Positions 39,599 to 47,708 of a stretch of 64,000 bases of DNA are shown in pieces. The notes under the pieces are model-generated. The model was not told where the DNA came from. It was given only the letters and a program-made list of their open reading frames with translations, and made no database searches. Positions within the stretch are counted from its first letter, which is position 1; each line of letters opens with the position of its first letter. Made by a program: the position numbers and the translations under genes. Location: NCBI GenBank assembly GCA_963748315.1, contig CAVVIK010000003.1, forward strand, positions 79,414 through 143,413. Direction: 5' to 3'. Source of the DNA: DASPHG01 sp963748315. Its GTDB lineage: Bacteria > Actinomycetota > Thermoleophilia > Solirubrobacterales > Thermoleophilaceae.

Positions 39599-40855
39599 AT
39601 GGCCGTTGACACGTCGAACGTCGCACAGGTGAGCACGGAGCCGGGCGAGCTCCCCGAGACGATGGCCGCCTGGGTCATCCGCGAGGAGCGCGAGGGCGAG
39701 CCGGTGGACGCGTTCCAGATCGAGGAGATCGAGGTACCGGAGCCGGGCGCGTTCGAAGTGATCGTGCGCGTCATGGCCGCCGGCGTCAACTACAACAACG
39801 TGTGGGCCGCGCTGGGCAAGCCCGTGTCGGTCATGCGCTACGGCGACCACCCGGAGTACGGGCATCACATCGGCGGCTCGGATGCATCCGGGGTCGTGTG
39901 GAAGGTCGGCCCCGGCGTCACCCGCTGGAAGGCCGGCGACGAGGTCGTGATCCACTGCAACCAGGCCTCGTATGAGGATCCCGAGGTCCACGGGCTCGAC
40001 CCGCTTGCGGCGCCGTCCCAGAGGATTTGGGGCTACGAGACCACGTGGGGCTCGTTCGCGCAGTTCACAAAGGTCCAGGCGCAGCAGCTTTTGCCAAAGC
40101 CGAAGAACCTGACCTGGGAGGAGGCCGCCTCCTACGGGCTCACGTATTTCACCGCCTACCGCATGCTGCTCACGCGCTGCAACATGCAGGCCGGCGACCG
40201 CGTCCTCATCTGGGGTGCCGCCGGCGGCCTCGGCGTCTTCGCCACCCAGCTCTGCAAGCTGACCGGAGCGAAGGCGGTCGGCGTGGTCTCCTCGCCGGAG
40301 AAGGGCCAGCTGCTCGAGCAGATGGGCATCGACGGCTGGATCGACCGTAATGAGTTCAAGGGCATGATGCGGACCGGCAACGAGAGCCCCGACGAGGAGA
40401 AGGCGCGCTTCAAGGTGTCGCGCGAGTTCTCGAAGAAGGTGAAGGAGATCCTCGGGGACGCGCCCGACATCGTGTTCGAACACGTGGGGCAGGCGACGTT
40501 CCCGACTTCGGTGTTCACCGTGAAGCCGTTCGGCAAGGTCGTCATCTGCGCCGGCACCACGGGTTACAACCTCGACTTCGACGTCCGCTACCTGTGGATG
40601 CGTCAGAAGGAGATCATCGGCTCGCACTTCGCGAACGCCTACGAATGCACGAAGGCGAACCAGCTGATCGAGTCCGGCGAGATCCGGCCCGTCCTGTGGC
40701 GGACGATGCCCTTCGAGGGTGTCGCCGAGGCGCACCAGCTGATGAAGGAGAACAAGCACCTCGGCAAGATCTCGATCCTCGTCGGCGCCGACAAGGAGGG
40801 CGACGGCAAGACCGAAGAGGGCCCGGGCGCGATCTACGCGGAGGTCGGCAACTGA
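39599..40855 (+). CDS. ccr: Crotonyl-CoA carboxylase/reductase
   Basis: 418 residues of a zinc-free MDR reductase. Hallmarks of Ccr rather than generic quinone reductases: the N-terminal G-V-N-Y-N-N-V-W-A (with the CO2-binding Asn), the long insert P-E-Y-G-H-H-I-G-G-S-D-A-S-G (about 80-93), R-I-W-G-Y-E-T (about 142), the Rossmann A-A-G-G-L-G (about 204-209), F-E-H-V-G (about 289-293) and I-G-S-H-F-A-N (about 340, the active-site His). It reduces crotonyl-CoA with NADPH and CO2 to ethylmalonyl-CoA, the committed step of the ethylmalonyl-CoA pathway. GAGGAGG lies upstream. Its TGA overlaps the ATG of the next gene. Confidence 0.93.
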   Translation: MAVDTSNVAQVSTEPGELPETMAAWVIREEREGEPVDAFQIEEIEVPEPGAFEVIVRVMAAGVNYNNVWAALGKPVSVMRYGDHPEYGHHIGGSDASGVVWKVGPGVTRWKAGDEVVIHCNQASYEDPEVHGLDPLAAPSQRIWGYETTWGSFAQFTKVQAQQLLPKPKNLTWEEAASYGLTYFTAYRMLLTRCNMQAGDRVLIWGAAGGLGVFATQLCKLTGAKAVGVVSSPEKGQLLEQMGIDGWIDRNEFKGMMRTGNESPDEEKARFKVSREFSKKVKEILGDAPDIVFEHVGQATFPTSVFTVKPFGKVVICAGTTGYNLDFDVRYLWMRQKEIIGSHFANAYECTKANQLIESGEIRPVLWRTMPFEGVAEAHQLMKENKHLGKISILVGADKEGDGKTEEGPGAIYAEVGN

Positions 40856-41232
40856 TGCCCGACGCCGGGGTTCCGGGCGAGGGCGCACCGGCGGGCAGCG
40901 GCATCGGCCTGACCGGAGTGATGGTCCAGATCAAGTGGGTGGCCAACCCGTTCCGGGGGGACAAGTTCGACGCCGCCTGGCGGCCCTCCGCGGAGAAGGT
41001 GCTGAACTACGGCGCCACCTGGTGGGCATTCCTCCGCGCCGCCGACGGCAGGCTCGACTTCATCCAGCTCGCGCTGTTCCCGGACAAGACGGACTTCGAC
41101 CGCTACTGGTACTCCGAGGAGATCGCCGAGGCGCGGGCGCTCGCCCAGGGCCTCTACCAAGTGCCCGTCCTCCCCAGCTACTGGGAGGTCTCGGGGATCG
41201 GCGCGCTCCAGCCCGAAGACGTACTTTCGTAG
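40855..41232 (+). CDS. Small protein translationally coupled to ccr
   Basis: 125 residues, start overlapping the ccr stop by one base (TGATG). A disordered Gly/Pro-rich N-terminus (about 1-20) precedes a compact domain with W-V-A-N-P-F-R-G-D-K-F, Y-G-A-T-W-W-A-F-L-R-A, Q-L-A-L-F-P-D-K-T-D-F-D-R-Y-W-Y and P-S-Y-W-E-V. The many aromatics and the alternating strand/helix pattern suggest an alpha+beta (perhaps dimeric barrel) fold. I do not recognise the family; the coupling suggests a role with Ccr. Confidence 0.65.
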   Translation: MPDAGVPGEGAPAGSGIGLTGVMVQIKWVANPFRGDKFDAAWRPSAEKVLNYGATWWAFLRAADGRLDFIQLALFPDKTDFDRYWYSEEIAEARALAQGLYQVPVLPSYWEVSGIGALQPEDVLS

Positions 41233-41247
41233 GCGCCCAAGCGCGAT

Positions 41248-41253
41248 TAGGCT
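41248..41253 (+). promoter_or_regulatory. Putative -10 element of the SHOCT gene
   Basis: TAGGCT with exactly six bases to GTG 41260; the same hexamer and spacing as at 29518-29523. Confidence 0.45.
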
Positions 41254-41259
41254 AGGGCC

Positions 41260-41766
41260 GTGCCCCGCGCTGGCCCGCTGCGGTACTGGTCGCTCACTCT
41301 TCTGGGCGGTGCGCTCGTGCTCGCGGGCGTGGCTGCCGTGATCTGGGGCACCGTCAACCTGTTCGGCACCGAAAGCTGCGGGACCGCAACCACCCAGGAG
41401 TGCTCGTCCGACACGGCCCTCCACATCCTGGCGGTGGTCGTCGGCCCATTCGTCGGCGGCGCCGGCGGCGTGCTGTGGGCATTTCGGGGGGCCGGGATCT
41501 CGCAGCTCCTTCGCCGGCGCGAGCGGCGGGTCGCCGACCGCGTCGCGCGCGGCGAGATGGCCGCCCCAATCGTCAGGCGTCCGGCTACGCCCGCGCCCGT
41601 GCTGCCCGACGGCCCGCCGTCGACGTGGCAACCGGCCGTGCCGGCGCCGACGGAGGATGAGAGCCCGATCGCGCGCCTCCATCAGCTCGACAAGCTGAAG
41701 GCGAAGGGGCTCATCAGCGTGGCGGACTACGAATCCCAGAAGAAGCGAATCCTCGGAGGTACCTGA
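41260..41766 (+). CDS. Two-helix membrane protein with C-terminal SHOCT domain
   Basis: 168 residues. TM helices near 8-30 and 52-72 with a short loop containing two cysteines (C-G-T-A-T-T-Q-E-C), a Pro-rich cytoplasmic linker, then a SHOCT motif at the end (L-D-K-L-K-A-K-G-L-I-S-V-A-D-Y-E-S-Q-K-K-R-I-L). SHOCT is a short oligomerisation-type module found at protein ends. The stop overlaps the start of the next gene by one base. Confidence 0.7.
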   Translation: MPRAGPLRYWSLTLLGGALVLAGVAAVIWGTVNLFGTESCGTATTQECSSDTALHILAVVVGPFVGGAGGVLWAFRGAGISQLLRRRERRVADRVARGEMAAPIVRRPATPAPVLPDGPPSTWQPAVPAPTEDESPIARLHQLDKLKAKGLISVADYESQKKRILGGT

Positions 41767-42140
41767 TGTCAGACGAGCTTCAGCTCCAGTTCGAAGTCAA
41801 CGAGCGGCCGGCTTCCGTTATCGAGGCGTGGCGGCGCGAACCCCCGGAGGCGCTGAAGGACGGCGGCTACGAGCTCACCGACGAGTCGTTCAACTCGCTC
41901 ACATGGGAGGCGCGATACATGGACTGGCCGCAGAAGATCCTCGTGTTCTGCACGCTCGGGTTCGCCCTCCTCTTCAAGGGCTTCATGACGAGCGTCTTCC
42001 GCCTGACGGCCCGCTTCGACGAGGAGGGCGCCGGCACACGGGTGACGATGGTCGGAAAGGCTCACCCGCGGACGCGCGCCGCGCTCGGCGAGCTGGTCGC
42101 TGAGCACGGCGGGTCCACCGGCCTGAGCTTCGGCACCTAG
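41766..42140 (+). CDS. Uncharacterised small protein with one hydrophobic segment
   Basis: 124 residues. The N-terminal half recalls nothing known; a hydrophobic stretch K-I-L-V-F-C-T-L-G-F-A-L-L-F near 57-70 could be a membrane helix or a buried strand, followed by F-R-L-T-A-R-F-D-E-E-G-A-G-T-R-V-T. Coupled to the SHOCT gene. It ends 14 bp from the convergent second SHOCT gene, suggesting these genes form one functional group. Confidence 0.6.
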   Translation: MSDELQLQFEVNERPASVIEAWRREPPEALKDGGYELTDESFNSLTWEARYMDWPQKILVFCTLGFALLFKGFMTSVFRLTARFDEEGAGTRVTMVGKAHPRTRAALGELVAEHGGSTGLSFGT

Positions 42141-42154
42141 ACGGCGCCGGGGGC

Positions 42155-42742
42155 CTACATCGACCCGAGGATCTCCTTCTTCTTCTCCTCGAACTCCTCG
42201 GGCGTGATCAGGCCCGAGTCGCGCATCTGGCCGAGCTTCTCGAGCTTCGCCGCGGGATCCTCGGCCGCGGCATTGGCCTGGGCCTGCCGCATGGCCGCGT
42301 CGGCGGCACCCGAGTAGGTCGACTGCAGCCCTGCTGTCACGGCGGCCATGTCGCCACCGGCGGCGGCGATCGAGGCCTGCTGGGCATCCCACTGCACGGC
42401 GATGCGCTCCGGCTCGTCCGGGAGCACCTTGACCGGGATCTCCATGCCCACGGTGATCGCGGCCTTCATCCGCGCGGTCGGGAAGACGTGGTCGACCACG
42501 TACGGCTCCCCGTTCGGCAGATGGATCTCGAGCGGGATGTGCATGGCGAACTTCTCGCCCGGCACCGGCTCCGCGAAGCCCTTCACGACGGCCTTCGCCG
42601 CGACCCCGTTCTTCAGGACTTCCTTCTCTCCGCGATCGTCCGCGAGCTTGCCGATGTCCTTGAACGAGTCGCGGATCGAGGGCATCCCACCGTGGTGCTG
42701 CGAGAGGTCCTTCAGATCCTTCATCCCCTTGAAAAGTCCCAT
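42155..42742 (-). CDS. SHOCT domain protein with MGLFK N-terminus
   Basis: 195 residues. Begins M-G-L-F-K-G-M-K-D, a start shared with its neighbour at 42753-43136. The middle part (about 40-120) is strand-rich with H-I-P-L-E-I-H-L-P-N-G-E-P-Y-V-V and P-V-K-V-L-P-D-E-P-E-R-I-A-V-Q-W-D, an OB/SH3-like pattern, and the end is a SHOCT module (E-K-L-G-Q-M-R-D-S-G-L-I-T-P-E-E-F-E-E-K). Cytoplasmic. Ten bp from its upstream paralogue, so same transcript. Confidence 0.75.
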   Translation of the reverse strand: MGLFKGMKDLKDLSQHHGGMPSIRDSFKDIGKLADDRGEKEVLKNGVAAKAVVKGFAEPVPGEKFAMHIPLEIHLPNGEPYVVDHVFPTARMKAAITVGMEIPVKVLPDEPERIAVQWDAQQASIAAAGGDMAAVTAGLQSTYSGAADAAMRQAQANAAAEDPAAKLEKLGQMRDSGLITPEEFEEKKKEILGSM

Positions 42743-42752
42743 CGCTCTCTCC

Positions 42753-43136
42753 TTACCAGCCGTAGATCAACGCCGAAGTCGGCGAGTCCGGGTCGTACTT
42801 CACCGTGATCGCCGCGCCCTCCGCGATCCCCTCGAGCTGCGCCGGCAGCATCGACTGCGAGATCGTGGTCTGGTACGGGTCACCGTCCGCAGGGCGGATC
42901 GAGACGTCGAAGTCCACCTGCTGGCCGCCGCTGATGTCGGTCTGCCCGGTGGGGCGGACCGAATGAATGACGCCGGGGGCTTCGACACCCGAGGCGGCGA
43001 GCTTCTGCGCGAGCTGGGCGTAGGCGGCCTGCGCGCCCATGTCGCCCATTCCCGCCATGCCGGCCGTCCCGCCCTGGTTTGCCATCGCGTCCTGGGCCTG
43101 GGCCTGCATGTCCTTCATGTTCTTGAAGAGCCCCAA
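42753..43136 (-). CDS. MGLFK-type small protein, paralogue of the SHOCT gene
   Basis: 127 residues from TTG 43136, chosen because GGGAGG precedes it and the translation M-G-L-F-K-N-M-K-D matches the neighbour's start. A Met/Gly/Ala-rich segment (about 10-35) is followed by a strand-rich domain with V-D-F-D-V-S-I-R-P-A-D-G-D-P-Y and I-T-V-K-Y-D-P-D-S-P-T, equivalent to the domain of 42155-42742; the SHOCT end is missing. A much longer open frame continues antisense to the gene at 43254 and is not coding. Confidence 0.65.
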   Translation of the reverse strand: MGLFKNMKDMQAQAQDAMANQGGTAGMAGMGDMGAQAAYAQLAQKLAASGVEAPGVIHSVRPTGQTDISGGQQVDFDVSIRPADGDPYQTTISQSMLPAQLEGIAEGAAITVKYDPDSPTSALIYGW

Positions 43137-43253
43137 ATCGGGCCTCCCTTCGTACGGGTGCGAATCCAGCCTCGACACTACCCCCGGCCGGAGTGAGGGG
43201 CAAGCTCCTAGGCTTTCCGGATCGCTCGCTCTCTCGCGATAGGCGTATCCGCC

Positions 43254-45530
43254 GTGATGCTGCTCATGCTCGCGCCCGCCGCGCGGGCCGACCTCGCCTC
43301 CCTCAAGGCGAGCTGCAAGAAGACCGACGCGGTCGACAATCGCCGCTCGAACGCGATCCTGATCCCGTACCGCTTCTGCAACGACGGGCTGCCGCCCGTG
43401 GGCGGGCGCACGCCGAACGAGGGCGTCGCGCGAGCCGTGGCTGTCCCGGAGAAGTACAACGGCTACTCGGGCCTTCCCGGCGCGATCGATCCCGACCCGA
43501 ACGCCGGCGCCGACTCGGAGGGGTTCATCGGGCTCGACGCGAACGTGGCGCTGCCCGACCCCAAGCGCCATCCGCGCCCGCCCGGCGGCTATCCGCTGAT
43601 CGTGCTGCTGCACGGATGCTGCCCCGGGTCGAAGGGCGAGTGGCACGGGAGGATCGATGGAGGCGGCGAGAAGTGGCACTACACGGACGCGTGGTTCGCC
43701 GCCCGCGGCTACGTCGTCTTGACGTACACGTCGCGCGGCTTCGTGGACGCGGATGGCCGCGGCTCGACGGGTGAGGCCCAGCTCGGGCATCGCGCGTACG
43801 AAGTCAACGACCTCCAGTACCTCGCGGGACTGCTGGCCGAGGACCCGTTCTTCGGCGTCAACCCGGAGCGCGTCGTGGTCTCGGGCTCGTCGTACGGAGC
43901 CGGTGTCGCATGGCTCGCGCTGACCGACCCCGTGTGGCGCAGCCCGCGTAAGCGGATCAAGATGGAGCTGGCCGCGGTCGCGCCCAAGTACGGCTGGAGC
44001 GACCTCGCGAACGCGCTCGTGCCGAACGGGCTCTACCGCCAGGACCAGCTCGCCCCGATCGACCCTGACACCGCCCTGTCGCGCTCGCCCCTCGGCGCGG
44101 CCAAGCGGAGCCTGCTGAGCGACACCTACTCCTCGGGCATCACGCTCCCGCAGCCTGTTGCGGACGCGTTCGCGTGCCTCGGCTCCACGACGCCCTTCGC
44201 CGCCAACCCCACATGCCCGGTCGTCCCGGGGGTGCTCGACTCGTTCATCCGCGAGCGCTCGGCGTACTTTCAGGAGCGCTTCTTCGGCCGCATGGCGGTG
44301 AACGAGAACTGGCGAATCCCCGTCTTCAGCGTGGGCAGCTTCTCGAACCAGCTGTACCCGCTCGAGGAACAGCGGCGGATGGGCGCGATGCTGCGCCGGT
44401 TCGTGTCGAACTACCCGGTCCAGGAGTACTACGGCGACTTCGGCCACCACGCGCAGAACAAGGCGAAGGAGTGGGCCGACCTGTGCCAGAACAACCGCCA
44501 CACCTGCGCCTTCGGCGAGTACAAGCGCGGTTTCAACGTGCGTCCGGTCGAGCTCACCCGCCTCGGGGTGGCCGGTCGGCTGAACCGGTTCATCGACCAC
44601 TACGCGAGGCCTCCCGCGAACGCGCACCAGGCGCGGCCGCAGCCAAACGTCGTGGTCTCGCTCCAAACCTGCTCCCAGAACGCCGGCGGCGGTTGGCCGC
44701 TCGACGAGCCGGGCGAGCGCTTCGAGGCGGACCTGTTCGAGAACCTCGCACCGAACCGGTGGGTCGTCGACCTCTCGGGAGCACGCGCCACGAGCTCCGA
44801 CGCGTCGCCCAACCCGCACGCCGCGGAGGCGGATCCCGTCCGGGGCCCGTGCACCTCGCACGCAGGCAGCGCAGGCCCGGGCGTCGCCACCTACGACTCC
44901 GGCGCGCTCGCGGGGGACATCACGATGATCGGCCAGACGCGCGTCACCGCTTCCGTGCAGGGCGCCGCGGCGGGCCTGCAGCTGAACGCACGCCTCTACG
45001 ACCTATATCCCGACGGGCGCCAGGTGCTGGTCGATCGCGGGGTGCGCACGCTCACCGACGGCTCGGGCACTGTCGAGTTCGACCTGCACGGAAACGCTTG
45101 GCGATTCTTCGCAGGCCATCGCGTGCGGATCGAGCTCGCCCAGGACGACGACCCCTACGTGAGGCGCGCCGACCAAGGGGCGACGATGACGCTTACCGGG
45201 GCGAAGCTCTCGGTCCCGATCCGCGAGATCGCGCCGGACAACCCGGGCGAGGCCGGGCCCGACCTGCTGCTGCGCGTCTCGACGCAGGCCGGCGGGGGAT
45301 TCGACCTGAAGGCGCGCTCACCCACCGGAGAGCGCGTCGCGATCGAGGAGTACGAGTTCTTCGTGCGCAACGCGGCGGGGGCGTTCGAGCCCCTCCCCGA
45401 GACCGATGACAGGCCACGTCGGCGCTCGTTCGCCGGGACAACCGGCACCAGCTACACGTTCGCGGCACGTGCCGTCGACAACCGCGGCGTTCGAGGCCCG
45501 CTGGCCATCAAGAGCGCAGTCGCCCGTTAG
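43254..45530 (+). CDS. Secreted CocE/NonD-type (X-Pro dipeptidyl-peptidase S15-like) hydrolase
   Basis: 758 residues. Short signal peptide (M-L-L-M-L-A-P-A-A-R-A). Alpha/beta-hydrolase domain with H-G-C-C-P-G near 118, nucleophile elbow G-S-S-Y-G-A-G near 208-214, and an acid/His pair probably in the G-D-F-G-H-H region near 390. The last third (about 450-670) is the jelly-roll domain typical of S15/CocE proteins, ending in extra strands. It likely hydrolyses peptides or esters outside the cell. GTG 43254 is followed by ATG 43257. The stop overlaps that of the convergent dehydrogenase gene. Confidence 0.8.
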   Translation: MMLLMLAPAARADLASLKASCKKTDAVDNRRSNAILIPYRFCNDGLPPVGGRTPNEGVARAVAVPEKYNGYSGLPGAIDPDPNAGADSEGFIGLDANVALPDPKRHPRPPGGYPLIVLLHGCCPGSKGEWHGRIDGGGEKWHYTDAWFAARGYVVLTYTSRGFVDADGRGSTGEAQLGHRAYEVNDLQYLAGLLAEDPFFGVNPERVVVSGSSYGAGVAWLALTDPVWRSPRKRIKMELAAVAPKYGWSDLANALVPNGLYRQDQLAPIDPDTALSRSPLGAAKRSLLSDTYSSGITLPQPVADAFACLGSTTPFAANPTCPVVPGVLDSFIRERSAYFQERFFGRMAVNENWRIPVFSVGSFSNQLYPLEEQRRMGAMLRRFVSNYPVQEYYGDFGHHAQNKAKEWADLCQNNRHTCAFGEYKRGFNVRPVELTRLGVAGRLNRFIDHYARPPANAHQARPQPNVVVSLQTCSQNAGGGWPLDEPGERFEADLFENLAPNRWVVDLSGARATSSDASPNPHAAEADPVRGPCTSHAGSAGPGVATYDSGALAGDITMIGQTRVTASVQGAAAGLQLNARLYDLYPDGRQVLVDRGVRTLTDGSGTVEFDLHGNAWRFFAGHRVRIELAQDDDPYVRRADQGATMTLTGAKLSVPIREIAPDNPGEAGPDLLLRVSTQAGGGFDLKARSPTGERVAIEEYEFFVRNAAGAFEPLPETDDRPRRRSFAGTTGTSYTFAARAVDNRGVRGPLAIKSAVAR

Positions 45531-46579
45531 GGCACGAACCGGATCAAGCGCCCCGAGCGGTTGAGCGTGACGTACAGCCCTCCGCCGGGCCCGACCGCCA
45601 CGCCGACCGGGTCGTAGCGGCGAAAGCCGCGCGCAAAGCGCACGTCGTCGGTTCGCCGCCTCCCGAGCGCGACGCGCCGCACGACGCTGCCCGTCCGCGG
45701 GCCGATCCTCGAGCCGTTTTCGGCGACGAACGCGCTCGGGCCAAACCGTCCGAAACGTTTGGCCGCCGCGACGCCGGCCACCGCCGAATGCGGGGCGAGC
45801 TCGGCCAGCGGCGGGCGAGTCCCGCCGCAGCGACCACCGCCCCGCCCCCAGCAGCGAGGGAATCCGAAATGCGGGACGCCACCGGTCACGTCGAAGCGGT
45901 TGAGCTCCTCGGGAGGCCGGTTGTTGCCGAGGTCGTCACGGCCGTTGTCCGACACAAGCAGCCTGATCCCGTTGGGCTCGAACGCCAGGCCGTACGGATT
46001 GCGCAGCCCGCGGGCCTCGATCCGCAACCCACCGCCGCGTGGCTTGAAGCTGACAATGGTCCCGCCGTAGCGCGATCCAGTGGACGCGTCGCGTGCGCTG
46101 CCGACGCCCATGTACAGGCGCCCGCCCGGGCCGGGCACGATCGAGCCCAAGCGATGCTGCCCTGTCGGGATCCCCCTGAGGACCGTCCGCTTGCGCTTGA
46201 AGCGGCGCCCGTTGAACCGCGAGTAGGCGGTCACGCGGCCCGTGTAGCTGCCCGCTGAGACGCTGTAGGGCACGACATGGCTGACGAAGAGCTCGCCGCG
46301 GAACCAGGTGAGCCCGAGCGCCGCATTGAGTCCACGGACCACGTGGCGCGGCCGCGCGCCGCGGCGCTTGACGAACCAGATGCCGTCGCTTCGGGAGACG
46401 CCGTACTGCGCCGATGTCATCCATATCCGACCCGCCGAGTCGAACGCGATGTTGCTCGGATGGCCCACGCCGCGCGCGACGTTCTGGACCTTCACCCCCT
46501 TCGGGCCGCGGATCGCCGCATCCGCCGGTGCGGCGACGAGTAGCGAGATGGCCGCTACCGCGACGCGGCGCAGCTTCAA
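45527..46579 (-). CDS. PQQ-dependent sugar (glucose/sorbosone) dehydrogenase-like secreted protein
   Basis: 350 residues from TTG 46579, which overlaps the clpS stop. Signal peptide to about residue 22 (A-P-A-D-A-A). Six-bladed beta-propeller pattern with repeated strands such as H-P-S-N-I-A-F-D-S-A-G-R-I-W, G-P-G-G-R-L-Y-M-G-V-G, R-N-P-Y-G-L-A-F-E-P-N-G and D-P-V-G-V-A-V-G-P-G-G-G-L-Y. The catalytic His usually seen near the first blade is not certain, so PQQ binding is inferred from family resemblance only. Confidence 0.75.
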   Translation of the reverse strand: MKLRRVAVAAISLLVAAPADAAIRGPKGVKVQNVARGVGHPSNIAFDSAGRIWMTSAQYGVSRSDGIWFVKRRGARPRHVVRGLNAALGLTWFRGELFVSHVVPYSVSAGSYTGRVTAYSRFNGRRFKRKRTVLRGIPTGQHRLGSIVPGPGGRLYMGVGSARDASTGSRYGGTIVSFKPRGGGLRIEARGLRNPYGLAFEPNGIRLLVSDNGRDDLGNNRPPEELNRFDVTGGVPHFGFPRCWGRGGGRCGGTRPPLAELAPHSAVAGVAAAKRFGRFGPSAFVAENGSRIGPRTGSVVRRVALGRRRTDDVRFARGFRRYDPVGVAVGPGGGLYVTLNRSGRLIRFVP

Positions 46580-46863
46580 CCCTGCTCCAGCGGCGCCATC
46601 GTCAGGCCCGCGTCGCTGAGCTGCTCCCAGTAGAGCTCGGCCGGCTCCTTCGCCCCGGCCCACACGATCGCCTGGCCGCTGTTGTGGATCTTGTCGGCGA
46701 AGCGGTAGCCCTGTTCGAGCGAGACGCCGGGGACGACCCGCGCCAGTGCGGACGCGACCCCGTCGAACGTGTTGTGGTCGTCGTTCAGGACGATCACGCG
46801 CCAGTTGTCGTCGAGGCCCTCCCCGGGCCTGCCGACCTTCGGTATCTCCACCGTTCCGGTCAT
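46576..46863 (-). CDS. clpS: ATP-dependent Clp protease adaptor ClpS
   Basis: 95 residues from the ATG at 46863, overlapping the MBL gene stop (ATGA). The conserved V-I-V-L-N-D-D-H-N-T-F (about 22-32) forms the N-degron pocket and is followed by the V-P-G-V-S-L-E-Q-G-Y region (about 45-54) and V-W-A-G-A-K-E-P-A-E. ClpS delivers N-end-rule substrates to ClpA/ClpC-ClpP in the cytoplasm. It sits in a three-gene operon MBL-clpS-dehydrogenase with overlapping stop/start codons. Confidence 0.92.
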   Translation of the reverse strand: MTGTVEIPKVGRPGEGLDDNWRVIVLNDDHNTFDGVASALARVVPGVSLEQGYRFADKIHNSGQAIVWAGAKEPAELYWEQLSDAGLTMAPLEQG

Positions 46864-47696
46864 TGCGCCTGTTGTTCCCAGTATCGGCGCAAGCCCCACC
46901 AGATTTGATCCGGCGGCGCGGCCTGGAAGTACGTAGCCGCCTCGTCAGCCCCCACCGCATCGACCGTTTCGCCCACGATCTGGCGCTCGAACGTCTCCTG
47001 GTCGGCCACCGGGTCGCGCCTTCGCTCGAGGTAGGCGCCGACCGCGTCGAGCTGCGCGCCGACGTCGTCGTGGCGCCCGAAGTGCGTGAGGCACAACGCC
47101 CGCGGGTTCAACTCGCGCACGATCTCGAGCGACTGGAGCCACACGGGTATGTCGATGTCAGGCGGCGGCGTCGGCGCATAGGTGTGCTCATGCGGCGGGA
47201 TCCGGATGCCCGCGACATCGCCCACGTACGCTTCGCCGGTCGCCTCGTGCAGGTATGTCACGTGGTGGACGGCGTGGCCGGGCGTGTACTCGACTCGAAA
47301 GCCCTCGAACTGCTCGCCGCCTGAGAGCGAGCGGATGTTGTCCTCGGGCACGGCCGCGAACTCGCCCCAGAGCGAGTCCATCTCGTCGCCGTATACCCGC
47401 TTCGCGCTGGCCAACAGCTTCGACGGGTCCACGAGATGCGGCGCGCCGCGCTCGTGCACGTACACGGGCAGCTCCGGGAACCGGCGCACCAGTACACCCG
47501 TGGCGCCCGCGTGGTCCAGGTGGATGTGGGTCAGAAGCAGCCCGCGCGGCTCCTGGCCAAGCCCGTCGAGCATGGTCTCGACCGAGGTGGTCGGCCCGGG
47601 GTCCACGACGAAGCCCTCGACCTCGAAGGCGCAAATGACCCGCTCGCGGCCGAGGTGCTTGACATCGATCGGACGGCCCAAACGGGGGCGGACCAT
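46860..47696 (-). CDS. MBL-fold metallo-hydrolase
   Basis: 278 residues from the ATG at 47696. The zinc signature T-H-I-H-L-D-H-A-G is near 58-66; further ligands are the His in T-P-G-H-A-V-H-H (about 142-149), Asp in V-G-D-V-A-G (about 160) and His in L-T-H-F-G-R-H (about 207-213), a complete two-metal set. General class includes glyoxalase II and lactonase-like thioesterases. The start lies only 12 bp from the divergent ecm start, so it may hydrolyse a CoA or lactone intermediate; that link is speculative. Confidence 0.85.
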   Translation of the reverse strand: MVRPRLGRPIDVKHLGRERVICAFEVEGFVVDPGPTTSVETMLDGLGQEPRGLLLTHIHLDHAGATGVLVRRFPELPVYVHERGAPHLVDPSKLLASAKRVYGDEMDSLWGEFAAVPEDNIRSLSGGEQFEGFRVEYTPGHAVHHVTYLHEATGEAYVGDVAGIRIPPHEHTYAPTPPPDIDIPVWLQSLEIVRELNPRALCLTHFGRHDDVGAQLDAVGAYLERRRDPVADQETFERQIVGETVDAVGADEAATYFQAAPPDQIWWGLRRYWEQQAQ

Positions 47697-47701
47697 ACAA
47701 T
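47696..47701 (+). promoter_or_regulatory. Putative -10 element of ecm
   Basis: TACAAT with seven bases to GTG 47709. It begins on the first base of the divergent MBL start codon, leaving no room for a leader or a Shine-Dalgarno sequence. Confidence 0.5.
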
Positions 47702-47708
47702 TCACCGG

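Noticed and set aside
42753..44861. 702-codon minus-strand open frame
   Set aside because: Only its last 127 codons (from TTG 43136) resemble the neighbouring paralogue; the rest is antisense to the CocE-type hydrolase.
46579..46960. Longer N-terminus for the PQQ-type dehydrogenase
   Set aside because: The upstream frame overlaps clpS and the MBL gene in another frame; a signal peptide begins right after TTG 46579.
47659..47664. TTGACA as a -35 element for ecm
   Set aside because: It is 31 bp from the TACAAT hexamer, too far for a sigma-70-type promoter, and lies inside the divergent MBL coding sequence.
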